From positions 62,001-126,000 of the forward strand of contig OZ025802.1 of assembly GCA_964019425.1 (NCBI GenBank): a DNA stretch of 64,000 nt, written 5' to 3'. This DNA comes from Flectonema sp. DT1601 (taxonomy: Eukaryota; Euglenozoa; Diplonemea; Diplonemida; Diplonemidae). Shown here one piece after another: positions 39,554 to 50,615 of the stretch (the first letter of the stretch is position 1; each line of letters opens with the position of its first letter). The position numbers and the translations under genes were made by a program. The notes under the pieces are model-generated. The model did not search any database. It saw nothing but the letters and a program-made list of their open reading frames with translations, and was not told the DNA's origin.

Positions 39554-41215
39554 TTAGTCATTCCAAAAATAACCGTCCATTTTAGGGTTCCAGTATTTCA
39601 TAGGTGAAAATAGGGAGTAAAACTTAAAACCGAATACCCATTTTAATCGCTTTTGCACCGCTGATTTCATTCCCGCTGCGATTCAAAAAAATGCAGCTAA
39701 AATTCAAAAAAATTGTGACATTTTTGTGTGGTGAAAATTTTGAATAATGGAACTGTTGATGTCTAATCGGCTGCCCCGGGTGCTAAAATGAAAGATCGGT
39801 ATATGGTTCTATATCCGGCTGTACCTGGTCGGATGTTTTACTCTGAAACAGTTACAAAGGCTGCTCGAAGCAAAACAGTACCTTGTACATCTTACACTAC
39901 ACTTAGCCTATTTTTATTTTTGATTAGGCTTAGCTCTTTTGGCAACTTTTACTGCTGGCTTTCTTCGTTTTCCTACCGGCAATGAACCGATAATAGAACT
40001 AGTTGAACGCAGCGATCTGAAACTGGAACTAGAACTAGATTCAGTGGCCAAAGAAGCAGTTGTAAGACGGGTCTCGACATAGTATGAGTGGTAGGTGGTC
40101 ACTCAAGCGGGTTAGCTGAAATCTTCTCAGGCCCACAAGTCTTATATAAGCAGGAAGGATAAGTGCAATTTGCATGTGCCACCTGCAACGGCATCGAGGG
40201 TTATTCGGACAAGATTTGACATGAGCAGGCCTTTTGTCACAAAACTGAGGATATGAGATAGCTGTGTGAGTTCTGCAGAAGGCACTCCACAAGGCAAGGT
40301 ATGGTTCTCTTACATAGAGGACTGTCTCTTTACTTGTCTCGCCGGTTATGTAGTCTTTGCTGAGGACCACGCGGTTTGACTCAGGGCGTGCATTGGAAAT
40401 CCAGAAGTTCCAGATATCTCTGTCTTGGCTGCGCTGCTTTACTGATTGGGAGGGATCGTGCTGTTCCAGCCTCTGTAGCTGCTTACGCATTGAAGAATCC
40501 CTGACATGGGCATTAATCTGGCTATCAGTGTAGCCTAGCGTGAGACAGAGTCTCAAAAACTGAGAACGGACAGCAGGAACTGATTCTTTCACGCGTTCAA
40601 AAATATCTGAGAGCGGTTCCGGATTGATCGGCTCTGCAGGGATACTGACGGATGCGTAATGCGGATCACTAGTCAGCCTTTTTGCTCGCTGGTAGCAAGC
40701 GTTGCAGATTGAGCGCAGAGGAGCATACGCCGGGATTTCAAGACTACCGCGAAGTGGCTCAAGAAGCTTGTTGAACTTCGGATTCCGTCTTTTCGCGTTA
40801 GTGTGCGAGGTGCAGTTGTAGTTGTCTGAGGAGCACTCAGCTGGCATCTCGTGGCACGTGTGACACTTCATTGAGAGAAGTTTAAGCTGGTGCTTAAGGG
40901 AATAATAAGTGTAGTTACGAGAAAAAATGCCAATCTCTGATGCATTTCCCTTTTTTTTCCAGAAAAAAATTAAATGCAGCAACAGGATTAACTTTTCCAT
41001 GCCGACAGTGACATTCTCTTAGTACCCATAACGCACCTGTCGGGTTCTAACGGTCAGTAAAAAAAGTGAAAAAAAAATAATCCCACCGCGTAAAATCAGA
41101 GATTGGGGCCGAACCTTTCCACCTCGTAAAAAATCTCGAAAATGGATGCATTTTTGACCAATGGCTGCTCGAAGCAAAACTGGTTTTCGCGGCCGGTTAT
41201 TTTTGGAATGACTAA
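39554..41215. mobile_element. DNA transposon, 1.66 kb, 22-bp terminal inverted repeats
   Basis: Ends are perfect inverted repeats beginning TTAGTCATTCCAAAAATAAC (39554-39575 and 41194-41215), each flanked outward by TATATA (39548-39553, 41216-41221), so the target duplication is TA or a longer TATATA. The TTAG-type end and TA target recall Tc1/mariner. A 16-base direct repeat GCTGCTCGAAGCAAAA lies inside both ends (about 39861 and 41164). The one gene inside is not a mariner transposase. The perfect ends suggest recent insertion. Confidence 0.82.
40041..41000 (-). CDS. Transposon-borne Cys-rich protein, probably truncated
   Basis: 319 codons from an ATG at 41000; the better start may be the Met of MKCHTCHEMPAEC (residue 44). 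It has two Cys pairs (CHTC, then CNAC after about 50 residues), a middle helical part, then YPQFCDKRPAHVKSCPNNPR and CRCRWHMQIAL. The order 'zinc site, FC-x-x-RP-x-HV, CxCxxH' resembles uncharacterised transposon proteins of invertebrates whose DDE part follows. Here the frame ends soon after CRCRWH in a sequence with no nuclease motif, so this is likely an internal-deletion derivative. Function of the family is not established to my knowledge. Confidence 0.55.
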   Translation of the reverse strand: MEKLILLLHLIFFWKKKGNASEIGIFSRNYTYYSLKHQLKLLSMKCHTCHEMPAECSSDNYNCTSHTNAKRRNPKFNKLLEPLRGSLEIPAYAPLRSICNACYQRAKRLTSDPHYASVSIPAEPINPEPLSDIFERVKESVPAVRSQFLRLCLTLGYTDSQINAHVRDSSMRKQLQRLEQHDPSQSVKQRSQDRDIWNFWISNARPESNRVVLSKDYITGETSKETVLYVREPYLALWSAFCRTHTAISYPQFCDKRPAHVKSCPNNPRCRCRWHMQIALILPAYIRLVGLRRFQLTRLSDHLPLILCRDPSYNCFFGH

Positions 41216-41221
41216 TATATA

Positions 41222-41820
41222 AATATCGGATTTTCTGGAGTTATAAAAAAAATACGAAAATCGTCTTCAACAAGACAGCGTGTGAATGACAGAAGGCTGA
41301 ACGTTTATTAAGTCGTTTCGAATTGAATAACAATAACATAAAGAGTGAATTAGTTTCGTAAACAGAACTCCCACAAAGCAGATCGCAGGGGTCGTTGAGG
41401 CAACAATCGCAAGGGGAAATCGAATAGAAGGAAGTAAAAAAAAAAAAAAAACAGTAAGAGTTTCTTACATTTCCTCCTAAAGTGATTCGGAATGTGTATC
41501 CCCACAAAGCGTTGGCGGTAGAGGGGCAGGAGATCTACAAAGCGAGCGGATGGGCAACAAAACAAACGAACTAAACAAAAAAAAACTCACGCACGCAGCT
41601 CCCCATAACAACATCAATACAATACCATATTGAGTATGGATGATTTCTATTGTCTTCTTCAATAACATCAGTTATCTAGTATGTAGATCGATTGGTGTTC
41701 AACAAAGAACTCCTGAGAGAATGCCAACAGAAATAATAAAAAGATATCGACCCAACGCAAGATAACTAATACATTTGAATACAATAATCCAACACAGCAG
41801 TGTGTTGACACTTCGAGAGG
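41222..41820. other. Spacer, no gene seen
   Basis: AT-rich; short frames on the minus strand look hydrophobic by composition only. Confidence 0.4.
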
Positions 41821-43710
41821 TTAGTAACCACCAGTTAATGGCCATCTTCCTGATGAGGCTCGTGAAGATGCTCTGGGACTGTTTTTTTTATATTTTATAT
41901 TGATGTGTCTGTTGTTGATAGTTGTAACTTATAATGTCACTACATACCTTGGTCCTACATCTTGCTTCTTTCCTCGCATCCATACTCCCTTTGGAGCACC
42001 CAGAACAAATGATGTTGTCAGTGAATTACATCTTCCGTTAAGAGAAGAAGGTCTTGATCCAAAAGAAGAATTTAAAATACTTCCTGGTTGGTATTGATTT
42101 GGTTGTTGTGTCCCATCAAGAGGAATCTTTGGAATAGTCGGGACGAGATCAGGTTGATATTCATTTAGTTGATATCCTTTACCAGTTTTTCCAAAAGTTG
42201 TCGAAACATGAGATGCATAATCCGGGTGAGCAGCAGACTGTTTAACCCAATCACTGAATCCAGCAATAGCAATATCATTCTTCCTTGCGGCAGCTGCCTG
42301 TTTCCTTCCTGCTGCTTGACGAGTCTTCTTTACTTTAGAACGCTGCGTTTTGCGATTGTTTACTTCATTTTCAAGTTCCTCTACCCAGGCGCTTAGGATA
42401 GCAGTCTTACGAAACTTTGGTAGAATATTCCCAGTAGCCCTTCTTAATCTAGAAGCTTTCGTTTCTTTATACCCTCGAGGAGTTTGTATCGTCCTCTTTG
42501 GTTGTGGAGTACGGGCAGCAATATATCCAGTAGCACGTTTAGCAGCAATTTTTGAAGCCTGAGCAGTGCTGAGATTTCCTCTGTGAGGTGCTCTGCCTCC
42601 AAAGCCTCCGTTGATTGCTTGTTCAGTTGGCGTGAGTCTACCTGCTGGAATAGGAGATCTGTCTGTGGATCTCAAAGGTATCCTTTCAGGTGCTTTTGTG
42701 TTATTGAAACTGTAAGGGAGAGGATGAGATTGTGGTTCTAGGCGTTTCCTGACTTCAGAATTTCCAATTATCGAATTAAAGTTAGCATTAGACCCGTAGT
42801 CTCTACTTCTTCTATCTCCTCTGTAGTAGTCATCATCATTTGATGATCTGTCAGTACCAGGCTTCCGAAGACCAGTAAAGCTTTCTTTTTCTAATTGATC
42901 GCGTGAGTACTCTTCAGGTGGGGGAGAGTATATCTTACTTGGTGAGAATGGAGGCTTACCAGAGTTTAAATCTTGAGTATGAGTCTTTCTTTCTCTGTAA
43001 GGACTTGTATCTCTTGACTGACTTGTTTGACTGTCAATAGTACTTCTCAATTTGTGTTTATCAACTTCATTAATTAAACTACTCATATCGTCTACGTCAT
43101 CATTCCAATGACCAAGTGTGACACTACTCGGTCTTGGACAGGCGATATCTTTAATTGGTTGTGGTGCTATTGGGCATTCCATCATAATTATGTCACTTCC
43201 AGCAGCTACTTCACCATTTCCGTTAAGACTGTTGGTACTGATGTGGTATCGGCTACTACCTCTTCTTATCATTGTACCGTATGATGGAATCTTTAATCTG
43301 TTGTAATATCTGAATAGCATTTCATATTTCTGTTCTGCGAGAACCGCTCGTTGCATTACTCGGATGGCACTCTGTTCAAGTCGATGGTACCGTTTTCGTG
43401 TTGTCCCTGGACATGATAGTTGTAAATCAGTTGTAGACATTCCAGTCGATTCGATTGTTTTCTTTATGTGTGAATTCTTTAATATAAATGTTGTCGCTTT
43501 CTTCGCTTGATCATCACTTTCTAAACACCTCGCAAACCATTCGTCAGCTTTCTCCAATTCAGTGTCGTCAATACCGTGCAAGTTCTTCATCTGTTGGAGG
43601 AGAGCTTTCATTCTGCGAATATCTACGTCGCCTTCACCATCTGTATCCATCTGTCGGAATCTTGTTAGAAGGGCCCTGCCTTCCGGAGACTTTGAATTTT
43701 GTCCCCCCAT
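41821..43710 (-). CDS. Myristoylation-signal protein with one degenerate EF-hand, two exons
   Basis: Exons 41948-43710 and 41821-41878 (69-nt intron, GTATGT donor, AACAG acceptor, phase 2) give 606 residues. The N-terminus MGGQNSKS is a good N-myristoylation signal. Residues about 19-35 contain an EF-hand-like loop DTDGEGDVDIRR, whose last position is Arg where Glu is expected, so calcium binding is doubtful. The remaining 500 residues are largely disordered, Ser/Arg/Pro-rich, with one likely helix (AWVEELENEVNNRKTQRSKV). A membrane-associated scaffold is a guess. The splice model replaces a tail of YVVTL with SPRASSRASSGRWPLTGGY. Confidence 0.72.
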
Positions 43711-44377
43711 TCTCTTGTAGGTACCTTTAAATGAAATAATTTAAAAACAAAAAAAAAACTTTTATCCAAAAAAAAGAAAAAAAAAAAAAAACACATTCCA
43801 AGGAAAGGGTTTCTTTTTTTTTTTTTTTTTTTTTTTTGTTCGCTCACGTCTTCAAAACTAGCTGAGAAAAAGAACGAAGAAAAAAGTAATCTTTCGAAAA
43901 AAGACTCGAAAAAACCAAAACCAAAAGAAGAAAAAAAAGAAGGGGAAAAAAAAACGCCAATAACGGAAACAACGAAATCAAAGCAGCGAAGTAGCAGCAG
44001 CCAATTAATAACATCTCAAGCTTGGAAATTCTGACTCGCTAGACAAAATAAAGTACGGTGTTTTTTTTTTTCTGTTCTTTTTCCCCCTTTCTTTTTTTTC
44101 TTCGGCTAACTTCACAGCAATACCGAAAAATATGAGTTAGAGTATATGTGTATTTCAGAGTAAAGTAAAGAAAGTGAAACTATTTAAATAAATTGTTTTT
44201 TTTGTTCCACATGACCACCGGTGGTGGAAAAACGAAGAAGCCATAATCTTATTTTATTAATTATTTTTTTTTTGAAGTTCGGGTAGTCAAAACCTCCAGG
44301 GAAGCCCGTAATTCGCCGTGAGACCTTCACAGGCGAGAAGAGACGTAGTTATTACCGAAAGTAGTTAACTACCGAGA

Positions 44378-44423
44378 CCCACCGCATGCACGAGACAGGC
44401 ACCACCGCATGCACGAGACAGGC
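44378..44423. repeat. 22-bp tandem duplication
   Basis: CACCGCATGCACGAGACAGG occurs twice in direct succession within the GC-richer island at 44280-44456. The island itself has no long frame. Confidence 0.7.
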
Positions 44424-45149
44424 AGTGTAAGAGACGGCTGATGACGCCAATTTTTCACCTTACACTGCTTGTCGTTCATCTGTTAGTTTTTGGAGACTTT
44501 TCATTTTTAAATTTCTTGTCAAATCTGTTTCAGTAATTCTAATCAAAATAACTGATTCACGTCGGGTGACATTTAATTTACTAAGTTGTGTGTTTCTCGC
44601 GTTTATCTTCAAGTTTGTTAGTAGAAATGAGTAACTGCAATAAATCTCGAGGGACGCAAGTAATTTCATCAAAATTTCCCTCTTGAATCAACGCAAATTG
44701 TAGTATTCGTAATTTAATAAATGAATCTGACGACAGAAAATAATGCTGATAGATAATTCTAACATGCGTGCAAGTATTTTATCTTTTTTAAACATAACTC
44801 ACCTTTTGAGGGCTATTTGTTTTAGAAAAATATTTTTTGTACTTGTAAGCCCATGTGCATGGGCATTGTTCAGTCAGAATTAAAAAAAAAAAAAAAAAAA
44901 GTGAAGCGATTCTGACTAAATTTTTTGGAAGTAATTTTTCACGACATAATTATATTTTCAAGTTTTTTTTTTTTTTTTTTTAAATATCTTTTGTAGCAAA
45001 ACAAATAAAAACGTTCTCTTTTTATGTTTTGCGATTTTATGTTTTTTTTTATAATGCTAACAAATACTACTACTGAGAATCTCTCAGGGCAGTGGGAAGC
45101 TATTAAATTTCAAAAAAAGAGACCTACTTTTTGTTATAAAAATATACAA

Positions 45150-45181
<32 letters not shown>

Positions 45182-45619
45182 GAGGATCGCACATAGAATC
45201 CCTCGTCTTTGATTATCTAATGTGTTCTGTGTGACTATCAATGTCCCAGACAACATTTCTTTGCATACTGATGGTAGGCAAGATGCAGTAATATCATTGT
45301 TTTATTGTCTCTTTTTTAGTTGCCTCCCGTTCCTGTTCACACTTTGATAGGTATGAACAGATCTTTTGAAAGGACATCTGAGTCAACAATAATTAAAAAA
45401 AAAAAAAAAAAAAAAAAGATTATTTAGTAACTACTTCTATGTTATGATACAGTCACGTCATCATAAAACAACTAATGAAACGAAGGGGGGTAAAAAAAAA
45501 AAAAAAAAAAAAAATCAAAAACTTCCTCCGAAATGAGTTAACGTTAACAGGAAAGCGAGCAGAAGAAAATAAATATCTGTAATTGTACCAGAGTTTAACT
45601 AAAGTAGACGTTAGTTTTT

Positions 45620-45938
45620 GATACAGTTGGGGGGTACTAACTGCTTGATTTTGTACGTAAAATACAAATGTATTGTATCATAAACAACATAACTATAATT
45701 TAACATCAGTTTAAGATACAGTGACTAGGTGTGATGCGTAACTTAGCCTTTTTAAAGTAACTATTTAGGTATCGAGAGTAATCCATACTAAAACCTTAGA
45801 TGCAGTTGGGGATTAACTGTTCGAGTTTGTACGTAAAATACAAATGTATTGTATCATAAACAACATAACTATAATTTAACATTAGTTCTGAGATACAGTT
45901 GACTAAAGGTAATGTTAGTGTAGGTATACAGTTGGGGG
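45620..45938. repeat. Tandem duplication, about 180-bp period
   Basis: GATACAGTTGGGG...TTGTACGTAAAATACAAATG occurs at about 45620-45727 and again at about 45799-45906, with a third GTATACAGTTGGGG start at 45920. Each copy has an AATACA-AA-TGTATT dyad. GACTAAAGGTAATGTTAGT at the end matches sequence near 13250, so this is a dispersed family. Confidence 0.75.
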
Positions 45939-46045
45939 GGACATGGAGAAGCTTTTAAAAAAAAAAAAAAAAATATCAACAAAACTCACACTGATAACAA
46001 AAAAAATGGAGAATAATATCTCAAAAAGTTTAAACCACAAACTAT

Positions 46046-46080
<35 letters not shown>

Positions 46081-46690
46081 CGGCTCAAAAGAAAAAAAAA
46101 AATCTATAAAAAAAGAAGGTTTTATGGACCTTAACTTGACTACGCCGAGAGTTAGATTTCGGTAATTTGATTCTCAACTCAAATGATTTTATTATTCAGA
46201 AAATTGTTACAAAAATTCACAAATGACAATTCCAATGCTGTTTGATTTTGCAAACGAAAAACAGATGGGGGAAAGTTTTTTTTTATTTTATTTTCATTGT
46301 ATTATTTTTTTTCTCAAGATTTTCGACGGACCTTGTTGATTCCAGCTGAACGGCATGGGGAAAAAAAAAGAAAAAAAAAAAAAAATTCAACAAAAAGTTT
46401 TAAAAAGTCGATCTCTCAGCTGAGAACTGTATCTAAACATAAATAAAGGATACAACTACAACACAGCTGTGTGGTGTGTTGTGTAATAAATCCGAATCAG
46501 TGAACAATATAATAATTAAGTCTCAATAAAGAGTGACCCCACCTCTATTCAGCAATAGTCTCTCTTGTTAGTTGTTTTTTCAAAGATAGAAATAGGGGGG
46601 AGAACAAGAAAAAAAAAAAAAAGGGAAAGGGAAAGGGAAAGGGAAATAAAAACTGACCTTAAATAAAAACTAACGATTATCGCTGCTTCC

Positions 46691-48538
46691 CTAAGAGTCA
46701 TCAGGACAACTTTCTTTTGCAGGGAGTTGTTTTGATATTTTAACGAGATATCGACGAGTTTTTTCCGCCGTTTCGTAAACCTCATGGCATCCCATTGATG
46801 ATAAGTTGTCAACTATTTTTGCAGCAACTAAAGGAACACTTTTATTAATAGCGCAGGTGACATTCGTAACAAGTGCTCCCCCATCAGACAAGAAATGATA
46901 TAATAATATACTTTTGAGTTTGAGAGTGGAATCACTTCCAGACTTGATCCGCTTGGTCCTCTCCATGAGAATAGCATGATGGACAGGAATGCCATCGCTC
47001 AAAATTGATAATTGTTCTAAGAGGTGTTCAGGTATGACTGAACAGCGAAGTTGAAAAGTAACTTGAAAAAATATCGGAATCACAGGCTTTGTAAGTCTGA
47101 ATGTATTTGGTTCTTCTACATTACTCCAAACAGTTGTCTTTTTCATCCCGCTGCCGGGTTGGCATTCATTGTGAAATTGCACGGAAGAAAATATTTTCGG
47201 ATTTAATAATTCAGGATTCACATTACTTCCCATACAATACATTCCTTTATTTAATAAAAATATATATTTCAAAGATGCGTCACTGTGAGGATCAACATAA
47301 GGAACAGAATTCTCCTTAAGCTCGTCTTTAAAAGAGGACACGTTTACAAAAGCAGCAGCCATTGACAGCTGAGCTTGTGTTAGTATCGATCCAGACCTGC
47401 AGAGGCAGCAGTACAAAGCTCCGCCATGCATTAGAAATTTTAAGTTTTCCGGAGAAATAAAATCAAAACCACTCACCACTTTTGACTGCTCTTTCTTTGG
47501 TGCAGCAACAGGACACGATTTCGCAAAATTCGGAGGAAAGCGAACCTTACATTTGTTAGTTTCTGGTGCTTGGTGTGCTGCTTTGTAGGCTGCTGCGACA
47601 GCAACTTCCTCATGAGCCTTTTCGTCTAGTGTCCCATTGAGAGCTTCTCCAGCGAGTTTCGCCATTTGCATGTGTAGTTTAAAACAGTCTAAGCATAGTT
47701 TCTTATTACAATTCCGACATCCTCTATTTAATGTCTTACTACCACAGAGATAGCAGCTTGCAAGTCCTGGTCCCCAGTCGTGCATTTTTTCATCGGCACA
47801 TGCAGGCATGGCCATTGTTTTTTCTGGAGGTTGGTATCTGTTCTTTTTCTGATTTATGATCCTATTCAGAACTGTGTTTGAATTGACTGCGAATATTGGA
47901 TGCTGGTCGAGTAAGGAAATAATTTGATCAGCTTCGATGAATTCAGTCTTAACACCGTCCTCGAATTGTTGTGGTGCTTTCACACAGGTACAAAAGGCAC
48001 TCCATTGTTCTCTAGCAAGTTGAACTGATCCTTTCGTAGCAAACAGTTGTAGTATTACTTGAGATATTTCTTTGGCGTTTAGTTTTTTATTTTTGTGGGC
48101 GTCAAAGCAAGGCATGCACATTCGTTTATTACAAGTTTTGCATCCTCTATTAAGAATAGGTGCTTTATGACACTGAGAACAACTGGCAACACCAAGCCCC
48201 CAATCGTAATGACCTGATGTGTTTGCGTGACATTCCGGATATTGAAATAATTGTGAATGATTTCCTTCTCCAATTGAGAGTTTGGTGAATTCATCATCTC
48301 CCCATGACTTGCAACTTTTTAAACTTGGACTTCTGTCTTCTGATGAGAGTTTCGCACAAGGCGACATCATATTATCAATTTCGACACGAAGAACATCATC
48401 ATGACTTTCCGACTTCGAGACTGGATTCTTAACACAATTAAAACCAAACACTCGATGAAGACATAAAAATATTAAAAACAATCCAAAAACACCACCCGAT
48501 GACACCACAATAACAAGCAGAACCCCCCGATCCATGTC
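46691..48538 (-). CDS. Membrane-anchored protein with two B-box-like zinc modules
   Basis: 615 residues from the ATG at 48538, which gives MDRGVLLVIVVSSGGVFGLF and then LIFLCLHRVFGF, a single N-terminal membrane segment. The frame stays open for 23 codons upstream but only through a proline run. Two related zinc modules follow: HYDWGLGVASCSQCHKAPIL...CKTCNKRMCMPCFDAH (about 110-155) and MHDWGPGLASCYLCGSKTLN...CRNCNKKLCLDCFKLH (about 260-300). Spacing is C-x2-C-x6/7-C-x2-C-x4-C-x2-C-x3-H, B-box-like. The C-terminal 250 residues are unrecognised. It may be an organelle-anchored ubiquitin or scaffold protein; no RING is seen. Confidence 0.72.
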   Translation of the reverse strand, partial: DMDRGVLLVIVVSSGGVFGLFLIFLCLHRVFGFNCVKNPVSKSESHDDVLRVEIDNMMSPCAKLSSEDRSPSLKSCKSWGDDEFTKLSIGEGNHSQLFQYPECHANTSGHYDWGLGVASCSQCHKAPILNRGCKTCNKRMCMPCFDAHKNKKLNAKEISQVILQLFATKGSVQLAREQWSAFCTCVKAPQQFEDGVKTEFIEADQIISLLDQHPIFAVNSNTVLNRIINQKKNRYQPPEKTMAMPACADEKMHDWGPGLASCYLCGSKTLNRGCRNCNKKLCLDCFKLHMQMAKLAGEALNGTLDEKAHEEVAVAAAYKAAHQAPETNKCKVRFPPNFAKSCPVAAPKKEQSKVVSGFDFISPENLKFLMHGGALYCCLCRSGSILTQAQLSMAAAFVNVSSFKDELKENSVPYVDPHSDASLKYIFLLNKGMYCMGSNVNPELLNPKIFSSVQFHNECQPGSGMKKTTVWSNVEEPNTFRLTKPVIPIFFQVTFQLRCSVIPEHLLEQLSILSDGIPVHHAILMERTKRIKSGSDSTLKLKSILLYHFLSDGGALVTNVTCAINKSVPLVAAKIVDNLSSMGCHEVYETAEKTRRYLVKISKQLPAKESCPDDS

Positions 48539-50287
48539 GGTAGGAGGAGGGGGGGGTACAATCCGTCTGATTAAAAAAAGATTATAATTACAATATAAAG
48601 TAATCATTTCCTAAATCCAACATCCATATTTATAAATAGCCTCTTGACTGCTGTTTCAATAACTTTACACAACAAACAACAACTAAGTAATAATTATTAG
48701 GCAAGGTGATACATCAACACTGGTGGGGTAAACGGTGGGAAAAGGTAAAAAGATTATTATTTTTTTTTTTTTTAAATTTTATAATACTGCAGCTGTTAAG
48801 AACCTTATGTAGGGATGGTGAGGAGGAGGGTTGGATAAATTATGGGGAAAAAAAAAAAAAGAAAAAAAAAAAGAAAGCTAAAACACAAAAAAATACTATT
48901 TTATAAAAATCCTCTTTTTTTTTTTTTTAACTCATGTACACCCTAAACAGCACAACATACAATTCAAGAGAATAATTCACCCGAAGCAACCTACATAATA
49001 AATACTAAAGTTGCAGAACAGAATAGCTCGAAAGAAACAGCAGCTGTTCCTCGATTTCAACTCTCTCTTTATCAACCGTCTGTATAAGACAAGAACAGTT
49101 TATTCCGTCCCATCCCCTTTACTATTTAAAGTGGATTTATTGCCTTTGATCAAACAGAAGACTTGTGAAATAAGAAACCCTTACCAGTTAGATTCACTCT
49201 CAAAGAGATCTCGGTAGTGGTAAATTATATTTATTTCAAAAATGTACAACACGTCTCAAAGGGGGAAACAAAGAAAAGAAAAAGAAAAAAAAGGGAAACA
49301 AAACTCTTCTCCCATAAAGTTCAGTATGTGTGCCCTATGAAATGATGAACAAGTGCTTATCTCGAATTTTTTTTTTTCTCTTTTTTTTTTCTGTTTCTTT
49401 TATGCAGTAGACACTAATTATTCGGCTGTGAATAAAAAAAAAAAAAAAAAAAAACAGACCGTAAGAAGGCTTGAGGGGGGAAAATAAAAGAAGATAGAAA
49501 AAGACCTTATTGCTGCATTCCAAGAAGGAAAACCTTCGATATTCGTCCCAACCAAGGCTACTGGTACCCTGATACTGGGGAACAACTACATGTGCGTGAG
49601 CTTTATAAAAATGGTTCAAATACCCCCAAACTCATAAAAACAGTACAGGATAATTCCGTATTTTTAATAATAGATGAGAAAGACAAAAAAAAAAAAAAAA
49701 AAAGAAATTCCCCCATTTTATTTTAGAAAAACTTGCCTCCGTAGTGAAGAGCACGTAGCTCCCAAGCGGGATAGGAGGGAAGCAAGAAAAAAAAAGAAAA
49801 AAAAAATTAATGCGAAACGAACTTTGACGAAGGACAAAGCATTCCAATAAAAGATAGTGAAGGATCTCATTTTTTTGTTTTGCTTTTTTTTGTTTTGAAC
49901 TCAAGAATTTGGTTGAGCGAAACCAGAAATCCATAACTGAGTCACTGCCTCAGTAATATCCAAAAAAGATTAAACACAAGAAGGGCACGAGTTCACAAAT
50001 GTAACCTCTTCTGCACTGCTAACTACGACAATAATTATATCATAAGCACTACCAAAGTGTTAATCTAAGAGTAACTAATCGGGTCTACAAATATCAAAAG
50101 AAGAGAAAAGAAAAAAAAAGTAAAGTTCCGTTGCGATATTGAGCGAAATAATTGAAACAAAATGGGCGAGGGAATTCTTTTAAAAATAAAAATAAGGGAA
50201 TTTTAAAAAAAAAAAAAAAAAAAAAGAGGGTGTTGAGTGAAAATAAAGAAACCTTCTAAACGTTTTGTTTATTTATTTTTATTCAAT

Positions 50288-50329
<42 letters not shown>

Positions 50330-50615
50330 CCCCCTTTCCGTTATCACAAAAGCAGTCCAACACTTGTCGTGGACCACAGATTTGCTTGTTCAGCTGGATA
50401 ATTATTTTCTTTCTCAACTACTTTTTTTTTGTTTTTGTTTTTGACCCCAGTACGACCAGGTCATTAGCTTTCACTTTATTTAATAAAAGCGGTCTTCATA
50501 TGTAATGTTACAATATGGTAACTTCGAATAGAAGCATACCAACTACGGACAGCGAGTCTGCTCTCCTCTACTCACGTTCTCAAAAAGAAGGGGTCCCAGG
50601 TGAGATTTTTTTATT
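48539..50615. other. 2 kb spacer with extreme poly(A)/poly(T) runs
   Basis: Includes an approximately 40-nt T run at 50289-50329 and many shorter runs. No supported gene. Confidence 0.5.

Larger units (their letters stand above)
43711..46690. other. 3 kb AT-rich, repeat-bearing spacer
   Basis: Holds many A/T homopolymers (for example about 45147-45180 A and 46049-46079 T), a GC-richer island at 44280-44456, a 22-bp tandem duplication and a 180-bp tandem duplication (listed separately). A minus-strand stretch at 44460-44770 shows two overlapping frames with protein-like composition (CVPRDLLQLLISTNKLEDKR and LTRNLKMKSLQKLTDERQAV), possibly a decayed or unresolved spliced gene. Confidence 0.5.
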
